NCBI RefSeq assembly: GCF_000426505.1
Contig: NZ_AUFM01000015.1
Span: 124,001-188,000, forward strand
From: Nisaea denitrificans DSM 18348
GTDB taxonomy: Bacteria > Pseudomonadota > Alphaproteobacteria > Thalassobaculales > Thalassobaculaceae
DNA: 64,000 nucleotides
Direction: 5' to 3'
Shown: positions 42,490 through 51,402 of the stretch, in pieces
Numbering within the stretch: the stretch's first letter is position 1
Layout of the letters: each line of letters begins with the position of its first letter
Position numbers and translations under genes: made by a program
Notes under the pieces: generated by a model
What the model was told of the DNA's origin: nothing
Databases searched by the model: none
What the model saw: only the letters and a program-made list of their open reading frames with translations

Positions 42490-43410
42490 TCAGCCCTTGG
42501 TCGGCTCCAGCTTCTCCCCGTTCCGCTCTTCCCAATACTGGATAGAGGCGGAATGGTCGCTGCCCGGATGGGCTTCATTGAACTCACGCCAGATGCCGGT
42601 CAGCAGGTTCAGGATCGGCATGTCCTGACCCTGGCTTTCGGCAAGGCCCGCGGCGATGCCGACATCCTTGGTCATCAGGGCGGTGGCAAACCCTGCGTCG
42701 AACTTGCGGGTCAGCACCGAGGGCTTGAACTTGGTCTCGGTATTGTTGCTGCGGCCGGTCGAGACGTTGATCACGTCGATCATCACGTTCGGGTCGAGGC
42801 CGAACTTGGCACCGACCAGAATGGCCTCATTGGTGGCGCTGAGGGCGATGGCCGAGAGATAGTTGTTCAGGCACTTCATGGCATGGCCTGAGCCGAGCGG
42901 GCCGGTGCGGATGACCACACGGCTCATCGGCTCCATGATCGCCTCGGCCGCATCGAGCGCCGCTTCGTCCGCACCGCCGAGCATGATGGCGAGCGAGCCT
43001 TCCTCGGCCCGCCAGGTGCCGCCGGAGACCGGTGCATCGCACAGCACGATGCCTTTTTCCTTCAACGCCGCGCCAAGTTCGACCGTACCGGTCGGCTCCG
43101 ACGAGCTCATGTCGATGGCGACGGCGCCTTTCTTCATGCCCTTCGAGGCATTGTCCGCACCGTCGAGCAGCGCAATGCGGGCCGCCTTGCCGTCCGGCAC
43201 CATGGTGACGACGATATCCGACGCCGCGCCAAGCGCTTCCAGGCTCGGCGCCACCTCGCCACCGATTTCACCCGCGAATCGCTGGGAAACCTCAGGTCTG
43301 AGATCGAAAACGCGCACGTCGTAGCCCGCCTCGACCATATGCCGGGCCATCGGCCAGCCCATCATGCCGAGGCCGATCCAGCCGACGATCGGTTTAGTGT
43401 CGGAAGCCAT
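42490..43410 (-). CDS. 3-hydroxyisobutyrate dehydrogenase family oxidoreductase
   Basis: A 306-aa NAD(P)-dependent beta-hydroxyacid dehydrogenase. The N-terminal motif is GWIGLGMMGWPMARHM (about 10-25), the substrate region is DAPVSGGTWRAEEGSLAIM and the catalytic Lys lies in GSGHAMKCLNNYL. The C-terminal helical domain contains KDVGIAAGLAESQG. The substrate is unknown. The stop of the upstream gene lies two bases before its start, so it is coupled to the carboxymuconolactone decarboxylase-like gene. Confidence 0.9.
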   Translation of the reverse strand: MASDTKPIVGWIGLGMMGWPMARHMVEAGYDVRVFDLRPEVSQRFAGEIGGEVAPSLEALGAASDIVVTMVPDGKAARIALLDGADNASKGMKKGAVAIDMSSSEPTGTVELGAALKEKGIVLCDAPVSGGTWRAEEGSLAIMLGGADEAALDAAEAIMEPMSRVVIRTGPLGSGHAMKCLNNYLSAIALSATNEAILVGAKFGLDPNVMIDVINVSTGRSNNTETKFKPSVLTRKFDAGFATALMTKDVGIAAGLAESQGQDMPILNLLTGIWREFNEAHPGSDHSASIQYWEERNGEKLEPTKG

Positions 43411-43412
43411 GC

Positions 43413-43793
43413 TCAGACTCCCTGTTCTTTGAAGACTTCGCGAGCGATCTTGAAGGCGCTGACGGCAGCCGGGAAGCCGGCATAGGTCGCCGATTGCAGG
43501 AAGATCTCCGCAATCTCCTTCTTGGTGACGCCGTTGTTCAGCGCGCCAAGCAGATGCAGGCGCAGTTCGTGCTCGCGGCCCATCGCGGACAGCATGGCGA
43601 GGTTCAGCATCGAGCGGGTTTTCAAATCGAGTCCGTCCCGGCCCCAGCATGCTCCCCATGCGTGGGTGGTGACGAACTTCTGCAGGATCATCGAGAACTC
43701 GTCCGCGTTATTGAAGCTGTTCTCGACATACTCGTCGCCGAGCACCTTCTTGCGGGTCGCCAAGCCCTGTTCGAAAAGCTGATCCAGATCCAT
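43413..43793 (-). CDS. Carboxymuconolactone decarboxylase family protein
   Basis: A 126-aa AhpD-like alpha-helical protein: KVLGDEYVENSFNNADEFSMI, THAWGACWGRDGLDLKTRSMLNLAML and HLLGALNNGVTKKEIAEIFLQ are the family pattern; the CxxC of AhpD is absent, so it is closer to gamma-carboxymuconolactone decarboxylases. GGGAGGAG precedes the ATG. First in a two-gene unit with the downstream dehydrogenase. Confidence 0.9.
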   Translation of the reverse strand: MDLDQLFEQGLATRKKVLGDEYVENSFNNADEFSMILQKFVTTHAWGACWGRDGLDLKTRSMLNLAMLSAMGREHELRLHLLGALNNGVTKKEIAEIFLQSATYAGFPAAVSAFKIAREVFKEQGV

Positions 43794-43907
43794 TGGGGTC
43801 TCCTCCCTTGATTTTCGTAATTGTATACGAAGGTACCGAGACCGGCCGTGGCTGACCAGAGAGCGGTCGGGAACGAGCCGCAGCCTCAATCGGCAAGAAA
43901 GCGGGGT

Positions 43908-44588
43908 TTACTTTTCCCCGGCGGCGGCGCGGATCAGTGCCTTGTAAAGGCGCTGCTGCGGCCGGTTGAAAACCAGAAATTCCGGATGCCACTGCACCCC
44001 GAAAAAAAGCTGGTCACCGGTACTCTCGATCCCCTGCACCATGCCCCGCCGATCATGTGCCGACACCCGGAGGCCCTCGCCGATTCTATCGACCGACTGA
44101 TGGTGAATACTGTTCACCTGGCACCAGCTCACCCCGAGCATTTCTCGCAGGCGCGATCCCTCGTCGATTTCGATCCGCTTCACCGGCAACGGCGTCCGCC
44201 GGGCCCGGGTGCCGGGATAGGCCTCGGAGATTTCATTGTGCAGATCGCCGCCGAAATACACATTCAGGATCTGGGCCCCACGGCAAATGCCGAGGACAGG
44301 TCGTTTTCCATCCCTGAACTGATCGAGCAGCGCGAGCTCGAAGGCATCCCGCTCCGGATCAATCGCCTCCTCTATCGTAACCTCGCCGCTATAGAGCGCC
44401 GGCGCGAGATCGCTGCCGCCGCCGATGATCACCCCATCGAGCGCATCGGCATCAAGCGGACGGTCAGGCCCGAGCCGAACGCTCCGCCCGCCGGCACGCC
44501 AGATCGCGAACCGGTGAAAGGACAGCGGGATCAAACCGGATTTGCTGGATGTGGAGATCCCGATCAGCGGGCGGTAGCGGTTACTCAT
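43908..44588 (-). CDS. Class I glutamine amidotransferase-like gamma-glutamyl hydrolase
   Basis: A 226-aa class I GATase/C26 family hydrolase (PuuD-like). The nucleophile is C102 in PVLGICRGAQILNVYFGG, and the His-Glu pair is in GVQWHPEFLVF near the C-terminus. PuuD cleaves gamma-glutamyl-GABA; the substrate here is inferred only by family. Its start overlaps the stop of the amidoligase gene (ATGA), a pairing that suggests linked synthesis and removal of a gamma-glutamyl conjugate. Confidence 0.92.
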   Translation of the reverse strand: MSNRYRPLIGISTSSKSGLIPLSFHRFAIWRAGGRSVRLGPDRPLDADALDGVIIGGGSDLAPALYSGEVTIEEAIDPERDAFELALLDQFRDGKRPVLGICRGAQILNVYFGGDLHNEISEAYPGTRARRTPLPVKRIEIDEGSRLREMLGVSWCQVNSIHHQSVDRIGEGLRVSAHDRRGMVQGIESTGDQLFFGVQWHPEFLVFNRPQQRLYKALIRAAAGEK

Positions 44589-45568
44589 TCAACACCGAAC
44601 AAGCGGCGCAAACGCCCGGAAAAACCGGCCTGTCTTGCCGCGCGAAAACTGACGATGGCCGCGCCAAGCCGCTCCGGATCAGCAGCCAGTTCTTCCACCG
44701 TAACCCAGCGGTTCCATTCGGTTACCGCAGACCAATCCGGATCGCCGAGATCGGCATTCGGCAGGCGATAATGATAGGTCGGGCGCGGTTTGATCAGGAC
44801 ATCCGTTATCCGGCTGCGTACCCGTTCCGGCGCCAGATGGGTAAAGAGCGGCAGCATATCAAGCTCGCGGTTCCGGGTCGGATTCATCTCGAGATAATCG
44901 TCAATCATTGTCTCAAGGTCCGCCGGGTAGTCAGGCGAGAGAATTCTCCGCGCGTAACTCTCCGGGAAATGGGCAGTGTGCGGCAGAATGCGGCGGGTGA
45001 TATCGACGGCTACCGCGTCTCTGAGATTTTCGGACAGCAGGAGATAGGCCTGCAAGACACGCAGGATTTCCTCCGGCGCACCGGTTGCGACCTCCACATT
45101 CAGATGCAGCCCGAAGGCATAAAACGCGCTTTCCCGGGTGCCGAGGGCCCCATGCCGGCGCAGGAGCGCGAACACGTCATCAAGCGCCCCCAGACTGGAC
45201 CAGGGGATCGGCGGAAACACGATCTCCACCGGCACCAGCCCGGTCAGGGCATCGCCCAGCGGACCGCGCCAGTCGTCCGGCAGCTCAAAGTCCCTGAACA
45301 GGGAGCTGGAGCTGTCCGCTGTTCCTTCCGCACCGGAATTCCCATGCACATACTGGAGATCAAGTTCGACGGTGGCCTCACCCCATTCTTCATGGCGCAG
45401 GATGGTGCGGTGCGCGTCGATTTTCTCCGCCTCGCCGCCGAAGGCATCCAGCAGGAGATCCACCGTCTGTTCCACCGACAGCCCGGCAAATTCCAGCTCG
45501 ACACCGACCCTGCGGTCCTGTCCTTTCGCAGTCTTTGCGACCGGAGGCAATTTGGGAGAAACGGGCAT
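44585..45568 (-). CDS. Amidoligase family protein (GS/ATP-grasp-like fold)
   Basis: A 327-aa member of the uncharacterised amidoligase family related to glutamine synthetase and glutamate-cysteine ligase. The metal and substrate motifs include GVELEFAGL (E24, E26), ATVELDLQY, FGLHLNVEV (His) and SRITDVLIKPRPTYHYRLPN. Amidoligases form isopeptide bonds; the target is unknown. It overlaps the downstream class I GATase gene (ATGA) and follows greB by 11 bases, so all three share a transcript. Confidence 0.85.
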   Translation of the reverse strand: MPVSPKLPPVAKTAKGQDRRVGVELEFAGLSVEQTVDLLLDAFGGEAEKIDAHRTILRHEEWGEATVELDLQYVHGNSGAEGTADSSSSLFRDFELPDDWRGPLGDALTGLVPVEIVFPPIPWSSLGALDDVFALLRRHGALGTRESAFYAFGLHLNVEVATGAPEEILRVLQAYLLLSENLRDAVAVDITRRILPHTAHFPESYARRILSPDYPADLETMIDDYLEMNPTRNRELDMLPLFTHLAPERVRSRITDVLIKPRPTYHYRLPNADLGDPDWSAVTEWNRWVTVEELAADPERLGAAIVSFRAARQAGFSGRLRRLFGVE

Positions 45569-45579
45569 CGGCGCTCCTG

Positions 45580-46134
45580 CTATTTGCTCTCGTATGAGAT
45601 CTTGATTACCTCGACCGATTGCGGACCGCGCGGGGTGCGCACCTCGACCACGTCGCCAATCTCGGATTTCAGCAAGGCCCGGGCGATCGGCGAGATCCAA
45701 CTGACATCGCCACGGTCAAGATCGGCCTCGTCAATGCCAACGATGCGGAAGGTTCGCTCGTTATCCTCCTCGTCCGCGTAGGTGACCGTCGCGCCGAAAT
45801 ACACCCGGTCCTTGTTCGGCTGTGCGGCCGGGTCGACGATTTCCGCAGCTTCCATCCGCTTCAGCAGAAAGCGCATGCGGCGATCGATCTCGCGCAGCCG
45901 CTTCTTGCCGTAGATGTAATCCCCGTTCTCGGAACGGTCGCCGTTCCCGGCTGCCCAGGACACGATCTCGACGATCTTGGGGCGATCTACCCGGCGCAAT
46001 TGCTTCAGCTCATCCTGTAGCGCCTTGAAGCCCGGCGGCGTGATGTAATTCTTGACGCCTTTGGGGGACGGATCGGGGATCTCGTCCTCTTCCTCGAAGT
46101 CGCTGTCATTCTCTTTGACGAAGGCTTTGCTCAT
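45580..46134 (-). CDS. greB: Transcription elongation factor GreB
   Basis: GreB stimulates RNA polymerase to cleave backtracked transcripts. The 184-aa protein has the N-terminal coiled coil with the acidic tip motif GDRSENGDYIYGKKRLREID (about 63-82) and the C-terminal FKBP-like domain (ATVTYADEEDNERTFRIVGID, DVSWISPIARALL). An acidic N-terminal extension (about residues 1-28) is longer than in E. coli GreB. The chosen ATG is the internal one, MSKAFVKEN; a start 18 codons upstream is less likely. Confidence 0.9.
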   Translation of the reverse strand: MSKAFVKENDSDFEEEDEIPDPSPKGVKNYITPPGFKALQDELKQLRRVDRPKIVEIVSWAAGNGDRSENGDYIYGKKRLREIDRRMRFLLKRMEAAEIVDPAAQPNKDRVYFGATVTYADEEDNERTFRIVGIDEADLDRGDVSWISPIARALLKSEIGDVVEVRTPRGPQSVEVIKISYESK

Positions 46135-46276
46135 CTCTGCTTTCTGACCGTCAGTCCACACGTGGGCCGATCCCCAGAGTGCAGACATAGCTGCCCCTGT
46201 TCAAGCAGACCTGTTGCCTGGCCTGCCATCGTCATGCGCTACTGATCGGGAAATAGCGCAGGAGCGGAAAAGTTCC

Positions 46277-47311
46277 ATGAGAAGCATGAAACAGGTGCAT
46301 GTAGTCGGCTGCCACGCCGCGGGCGAAGTCGGCGATGTCATTGTCGGAGGCGTGGCGCCGCCGCCGGGGGACACGATCTGGGAGCAGGCCCGCTGGATCG
46401 CCGAGGACGGGACGCTCCGTGATTTCATGCTGAACGAGCCGCGAGGCGGCGTCTTCCGGCATGTGAACCTGCTGGTGCCGCCGAAAGACCCGCGCGCCGC
46501 CATGGGCTGGATCATCATGGAGCCGGTGCACACCCCGCCCATGTCCGGCTCGAACTCGATCTGCGTCTCCACCGTCCTGCTGGAAACCGGCATCGTGCCG
46601 ATGGAAGAGCCGGTGACCCGTTTCATGCTTGAGGCGCCCGGCGGTCTGGTCGCAATCGAGGCGCACTGCCGGGACGGCAAGGCGGAAAGCATTACGGTGC
46701 GCAATCACCCCTCCTTCGCCGCTGCCATCGACGTGCCGCTTGAGGTGGAAGGACACGGCCCCCTGACGGTGTCGACAGCCTATGGCGGGGACAGCTTCGT
46801 GATCGTCGACGCTGATGCCCTCGGTTTCGCCATCCGGCCAGACGAAGGCCGCGATCTCGCGGATCTCGGCGCCCGGCTCACACGGGCGGCGACCGAACAG
46901 CTCGGCTTCAGCCATCCGACGAACCCGGACTGGCGGCACATCTCCTTTTGCCTCTTCGCAGGAGCGCTCATTGAAGGTGAAAAGGGGCTGGAGACCCGGC
47001 ATGCCGTCGCCATCGAGCCCGGCAAGATCGATCGTTCCCCAACCGGAACGGCTCTTTCCGCCCGCATGGCTTTGCTATGCGCCACCGGGCGCATGAATGT
47101 CGGAGACCGGCTCACCGCCCGGTCCATCATCGAGTCGACCTTCACCGGCCGCATCGAGGAAGAGACCGAGATCGGCGGGCTGCCCGCGATCATTCCCTCG
47201 ATCACCGGCAGTGCCTGGATTACCGGAAACTTTCAGTACCTGCTCGACCCGACAGACCCCTGGCCCGGCGGCTACCGGGTCGGCGATACCTGGCCCTGTG
47301 GCGCTGTCTGA
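46277..47311 (+). CDS. Proline racemase/hydroxyproline epimerase family protein with Ser/Thr active-site pair
   Basis: A 344-aa protein of the proline racemase superfamily, whose members racemise, epimerise or dehydrate proline derivatives. The two catalytic Cys positions are changed: the first reads MSGSNS (S90, where racemases have Cys) and the second [11 protein letters not shown] (T256, in place of Cys). Known family variants keep at least one Cys (Cys/Cys, Ser/Cys, Cys/Thr), so this is a Ser/Thr form. The general acid/base chemistry may thus differ. AGGAG lies 12 bases before the ATG; an ATG three codons later is an alternative. It is divergent from greB. Confidence 0.88.
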   Translation: MRSMKQVHVVGCHAAGEVGDVIVGGVAPPPGDTIWEQARWIAEDGTLRDFMLNEPRGGVFRHVNLLVPPKDPRAAMGWIIMEPVHTPPMSGSNSICVSTVLLETGIVPMEEPVTRFMLEAPGGLVAIEAHCRDGKAESITVRNHPSFAAAIDVPLEVEGHGPLTVSTAYGGDSFVIVDADALGFAIRPDEGRDLADLGARLTRAATEQLGFSHPTNPDWRHISFCLFAGALIEGEKGLETRHAVAIEPGKIDRSPTGTALSARMALLCATGRMNVGDRLTARSIIESTFTGRIEEETEIGGLPAIIPSITGSAWITGNFQYLLDPTDPWPGGYRVGDTWPCGAV

Positions 47312-47485
47312 AGGCATGCTCCTGTGTGGTAAAACTCAACGCGATCAAGCTCAATTGTGTTTTATTCCATACTCTCTCTGGTTGCGCCCACGGGAAGCTC
47401 TGCTGAGCATATGAGAGATGCGAGAAGCGAAAACGGATCATGTGCCGGACGCAGGGCGCCCATGATCCCAAGCAAAGGAAAAGAC

Positions 47486-48286
47486 ATGAGGAAACTCTGT
47501 GCATTTGTCGGCATGGCAGCGCTGCTTGCCATTTCCGGCGTAAACGGCCCGGTCAATGCGGCTGATATCTGCACCGGCTACGGCCCGCAGACACCACGCG
47601 ATATCACGCAGCGGGACGGAACCAACGCGCGCCTCTTCTCCCTCGCCCCTGCCTCCGACAAGCTCAATCTCTGCAATATCCACACGCATACGAATGCCGA
47701 GCACAAGGGCCCGGGCTTTTCAGTCTTTGCCGGCGGCGGCGACTATGGCGGATACAAATGCAACGATTCCGGCGCTCTCTCGGCGGCGGAGCTTGCCGAA
47801 CCCGCTGGCGGTTCCGGCGCCTTTGGTCACGTGAAACCGGGCGACACGATTGAAGTCCACTGGGTCTTCAGCTCCTGCGCGGTTGCCCCCGGGCCGGGGC
47901 TGGGCTCCTGCCTCAGCGAGGCCTGCGCCAACCCGGAACTGCGTGTCGAAGCCCAGGCCTTCCTGGTGGTGAACGACCCGAACGCCATCGACTTCACCAC
48001 ATTGACCTATGACGGGCATATGGCTGGCGGCCTGCATCAGCCCAAGGCGCTGCCGACCGGCACAGGCAATCCCGTGGTATTTGCCGGCTCAACGACCGGG
48101 CCCAGCTACACCGAAGCGAAATGCTCCCCGCTTCAGGTCACCTGGAGCGTCAGGCCGAACTGCGCGCGGGTCGATATCAACTCGCTCAATCGCTGGGCCG
48201 AAGCGGGCAATGTCTTCGAAGAGAAAAAGTCGCACGGCGTGCGCCAGCTGGTGACCGCGCCGGCACTGCTGTCGAAGATCAAGTGA
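47486..48286 (+). CDS. Delta-class carbonic anhydrase
   Basis: It hydrates CO2 in the periplasm, inferred from family. The 266-aa protein has a signal peptide (about 1-26, ending NAAD). The metal-binding region reads ICTGYGPQTPRDI then LNLCNIHTHTNAEHKGPGF (H66, H68) and EVHWVFSSC (H125), which fits the delta-class CA described in diatoms and found in bacteria. AAAGGAAAAG precedes the ATG. It lies downstream of the proline racemase-like gene by 174 bases, with its own likely promoter. Confidence 0.82.
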   Translation: MRKLCAFVGMAALLAISGVNGPVNAADICTGYGPQTPRDITQRDGTNARLFSLAPASDKLNLCNIHTHTNAEHKGPGFSVFAGGGDYGGYKCNDSGALSAAELAEPAGGSGAFGHVKPGDTIEVHWVFSSCAVAPGPGLGSCLSEACANPELRVEAQAFLVVNDPNAIDFTTLTYDGHMAGGLHQPKALPTGTGNPVVFAGSTTGPSYTEAKCSPLQVTWSVRPNCARVDINSLNRWAEAGNVFEEKKSHGVRQLVTAPALLSKIK

Positions 48287-48334
48287 AGTCATGATTTGGG
48301 AGGGGCCAGCCTCTCCCGCTCAATCCCCTCCCGG

Positions 48335-49399
48335 TCAGCCCTCGGTGGCGGGTTTCGTTGCCGATTCCATGCTGTGGCGGAGCCTCTGCAGACGGCTGTC
48401 CGACAGGCGATAGGCCCAGCGTGAAAGCCTCTCCGCATTGGCGGCGGCAAAGGACTTGGCTTCTTCCGTCGCATCCGGAGCGACATTCACCGAAAAATGC
48501 GTCCAGGTTTCAACAACGCCGCCCGTGCCGGGAACTTCCGCGAAATCGACGATCACGGTGAGGCCGCCGCGGGTCTGATAGATCGCGTTGCCGAGCGACG
48601 GCTCGAAGGTCATGCCGTTCATCGACCGGACATCCTCGAAGGTCAGTTTCGTCAGCCCATCGGTGATTTCGTTTAGCGTGTAGAATGTCGCGAATTTCCG
48701 GTCTTCCGGCATATTCATCAACGCGAACGGCGTCTCGCCCTCGCCCGTACGGCGCACTTCCAGCACCTCGCCGTTCGGCGCCGTCAGATGGATCTCCTGG
48801 ATCCGGTCGGCGCCGATATCCACCACCGCCTCATCCGTCCACGAGGCGATTCGTTGCACATCATCGACCTGTCCGTGCGCAAGCCAGGACCGGGCATCGC
48901 TGCTCTGCCGCAAATAGAGCATCGCACCGCCGGTGCCGCTGGTCCGGTCGTTTCCGACCAGGGCATCGACGAGCGCGCCGCCGTCCCGGCCGAGCAACCG
49001 TACCCGTGTCGCCTCCGAGCTGGCCTCCGCCACATCAGAGACACCAAGTCGGGCATAGCGCGCGGGATCGGCTGTTTTCGCCTCGACCAGCTTCAGCTCA
49101 GACAACGAGAGAATAAAACCCCGGACCTTTCCGGTGTCCGCCGGATATCCGTTCTGTTCCGCAATGCGCCAGGTTCCGTCCTCGCGGACGACACTCACCT
49201 GCTCAACCGCACCATCTTTATTCCAGGACATCTCGATCCGGGCGATATCGGGGATCTGCTCTTCCAGTCCCGGAAAGGCCGGCACGTTGTCCACCACGGA
49301 GATCGTCGTGTCATGACGCCAGAGAACGGCAAGCACTGCCGCCAAGAGCACTGCTCCGGTCACAGCGGCCAGAATTCCAAGCGAACGCAAAGTCAGCAT
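48335..49399 (-). CDS. DUF4340 domain protein
   Basis: A 354-aa protein with one N-terminal transmembrane helix (about residues 5-27, LGILAAVTGAVLLAAVLAVLW) and a periplasmic DUF4340 domain (WNKDGAVEQVSVVREDGTWRI, TKVEAKTADPARYARLGV-like segment near 85, GNDRTSGTGGAMLYLRQ). DUF4340 proteins occur with Gld-type ABC cassettes, as here; function is unknown. Starts ten bases downstream of gldG. Confidence 0.85.
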   Translation of the reverse strand: MLTLRSLGILAAVTGAVLLAAVLAVLWRHDTTISVVDNVPAFPGLEEQIPDIARIEMSWNKDGAVEQVSVVREDGTWRIAEQNGYPADTGKVRGFILSLSELKLVEAKTADPARYARLGVSDVAEASSEATRVRLLGRDGGALVDALVGNDRTSGTGGAMLYLRQSSDARSWLAHGQVDDVQRIASWTDEAVVDIGADRIQEIHLTAPNGEVLEVRRTGEGETPFALMNMPEDRKFATFYTLNEITDGLTKLTFEDVRSMNGMTFEPSLGNAIYQTRGGLTVIVDFAEVPGTGGVVETWTHFSVNVAPDATEEAKSFAAANAERLSRWAYRLSDSRLQRLRHSMESATKPATEG

Positions 49400-49409
49400 C
49401 GGTCTCTCC

Positions 49410-51401
49410 CTAGCCAGCGGCCGCGGACGCATGACGGCGCCTGCGGCGCAGACTGCGCCAGAAGGCAAGGATGAGCGCCAGGACCGTTATAAGGATCGGC
49501 ACCAGGGCGATATTGTAGAACCAGAGCGAAGTCTCCAGCCGATCGACATCCTCGCGGACAGAGCGCTGCACGGCACGAAGCTCGCTGCGTATCCGGAGAA
49601 TTTCCTGCCGGTACGCCTCGATCTCGGCCTGTTCTTTCTCCGTCACGATAGCCGCCGATCCGTCCGGCATCCTGCGCCGCAGCTCGTCAAACCGTTGTTG
49701 CGTATCGGCAAGGGTCTTTTGCAGTTGCTCTTCCCGGGCCGCGTACTGTTTCTCAGCCTCGCGCTCGATCTGCTCCAGCACGTCGAACGGGCGGGAGGTC
49801 GAGCCACGGCCGCGCAATCCCAGAAGGGTGCTGCTGCCGGACAGGGCATCGAGGCTGTTCAGCACGAAATCGCCATTACCCGCGACAGGCACCGGCACCC
49901 GTCGGCCGAAAAACTGCTGCACCCGGACCCAGAACCGGTCCGCCAGGATATCGCTGTCGGTGACGACGATCACATCGAGCGGCGCGGTCGATTCCGTCAA
50001 GACCTGCGGGAACTTGGCCTTGTAGGTCGCATCGTCTTCCGCGCTCGGTGCCTCATCGCCTTCCTTCAGCATCTTCTCCGGCGGGCCGTCGGGGAAAGCT
50101 GTGGTCATCTTGTCGGCCGTCAGCCGCGCGGCGATGACCAGCGGTTTCGGGCCGGGCTCGTAGCTGCGCAGCAGGGCTTCCGGCGAACGCATGCCTTTGA
50201 CCTGCTCGACATTCAGCTCGGCCGAGCCGAGCGAGGTCGAGACCAGAGGCGTCATCGTCACCGCCGCACCGTCGGCCAAAGCGATATGACCGGCGCTGGC
50301 AACGGCCAGCGTGCCGACATTCGTGGTGATCGGCGAGGATTGGTCGATATTGCCGCCCTTGAGTTCCAGCCAGACCACGTAATCCACCGGCCGCCGGCCT
50401 TCGCCCGGTTGCACCTTGCGCGCGGTCAGCCGGTCGGCCGCGATCCTGGTCGGATCGTAGACCACGCCCCAATGATCGAACAGGGTCGCGAGATTGCTGC
50501 GTTCCGGCGCCAGTTGCCCGAAGAACTGCGCCTGACCGCCTTCGGTCTCTGAATATGGATCGATGATTACCAGCGCTTTTCCGCCACCGAGCAGGAACTG
50601 GTCGATCGCGAACTGGGCACGCGGGCCGAGTTCGGCCGTATGGGCCAGCATGAGCACGGTGACGTCATCCGGGATCTTGTCGAATTCCGCATCGAGATAG
50701 CGGGTCTCGTAGGTCGCACCGATCTGGTCCGCGAGGATGTAAGGCGCCACCGGGGTCTGCTGCCCCATGGCGTTCATCCGCACCGTGCCCTGCATCGGCA
50801 GGCTGGTGACGATTCCGAGGACGGTTCGTTTCGGTTTCGCAAGAGAATAGATCAGGCGCGAGATATCGTATTCGAGGAAGGTTTCCCGCTCCGGCTGCAG
50901 GAACGGAATGACCTCGAGATCGTCGGTCAGGTTGGTACCGGAGATGCCGAAGAACACCTGCTCTCCACCCTCCTGCAACGGTATCTGCTGCAGACCGTCC
51001 GCGACGGCGCGGTCCTCAAGCTCGGTAAAGGGCTCCGGATCGTAGACCTCGATACGTACCTTTCCGTCCGAGCGGGCCGCGTATTCGTCGAGCAGATCCC
51101 GCACCCGGCCGGCATAGATGCCGTAGAACGGAACCTCCCGGCCCAGCGCCTCCGAGTAATAGAACTTCAGAGTGACCGGCTCCTCGATGCTCTCGAGCAG
51201 CGCTTCGGTGCCGTCGGAGAGCGAAAACAGGCCTTCCTCGGTCAGGTCGAGCCTGGTCGAGGTGAACAAAGCCGAGGACAGCACGTTCACTGCCAGGAAA
51301 AGCGTCAGCAGCAGGAACAGGGCTGCGACGGCCAGACGGCCTTGCGTGAAGAAGCTGCTACGGGTTCGAGCCGAAGGGTTTGGGGCAGAGGGAGTGCTCA
51401 T
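49410..51401 (-). CDS. gldG: GldG-like ABC-transport associated protein
   Basis: A 663-aa protein with an N-terminal transmembrane segment (about residues 24-46) and a long DUF4350-type extracytoplasmic domain (RLDLTEEGLFSLSDGTEALL, KPKRTVLGIVTSLPMQG). Another hydrophobic segment lies at the C-terminal end (about 620-645) with a preceding coiled coil (LADTQQRFDELRRRMPDG). It resembles the GldG component of the gliding-machinery-associated ABC transporter, but this organism class does not glide by that system. The start is one base after the gldF stop. Confidence 0.85.
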   Translation of the reverse strand: MSTPSAPNPSARTRSSFFTQGRLAVAALFLLLTLFLAVNVLSSALFTSTRLDLTEEGLFSLSDGTEALLESIEEPVTLKFYYSEALGREVPFYGIYAGRVRDLLDEYAARSDGKVRIEVYDPEPFTELEDRAVADGLQQIPLQEGGEQVFFGISGTNLTDDLEVIPFLQPERETFLEYDISRLIYSLAKPKRTVLGIVTSLPMQGTVRMNAMGQQTPVAPYILADQIGATYETRYLDAEFDKIPDDVTVLMLAHTAELGPRAQFAIDQFLLGGGKALVIIDPYSETEGGQAQFFGQLAPERSNLATLFDHWGVVYDPTRIAADRLTARKVQPGEGRRPVDYVVWLELKGGNIDQSSPITTNVGTLAVASAGHIALADGAAVTMTPLVSTSLGSAELNVEQVKGMRSPEALLRSYEPGPKPLVIAARLTADKMTTAFPDGPPEKMLKEGDEAPSAEDDATYKAKFPQVLTESTAPLDVIVVTDSDILADRFWVRVQQFFGRRVPVPVAGNGDFVLNSLDALSGSSTLLGLRGRGSTSRPFDVLEQIEREAEKQYAAREEQLQKTLADTQQRFDELRRRMPDGSAAIVTEKEQAEIEAYRQEILRIRSELRAVQRSVREDVDRLETSLWFYNIALVPILITVLALILAFWRSLRRRRRHASAAAG

Positions 51402-51402
51402 C

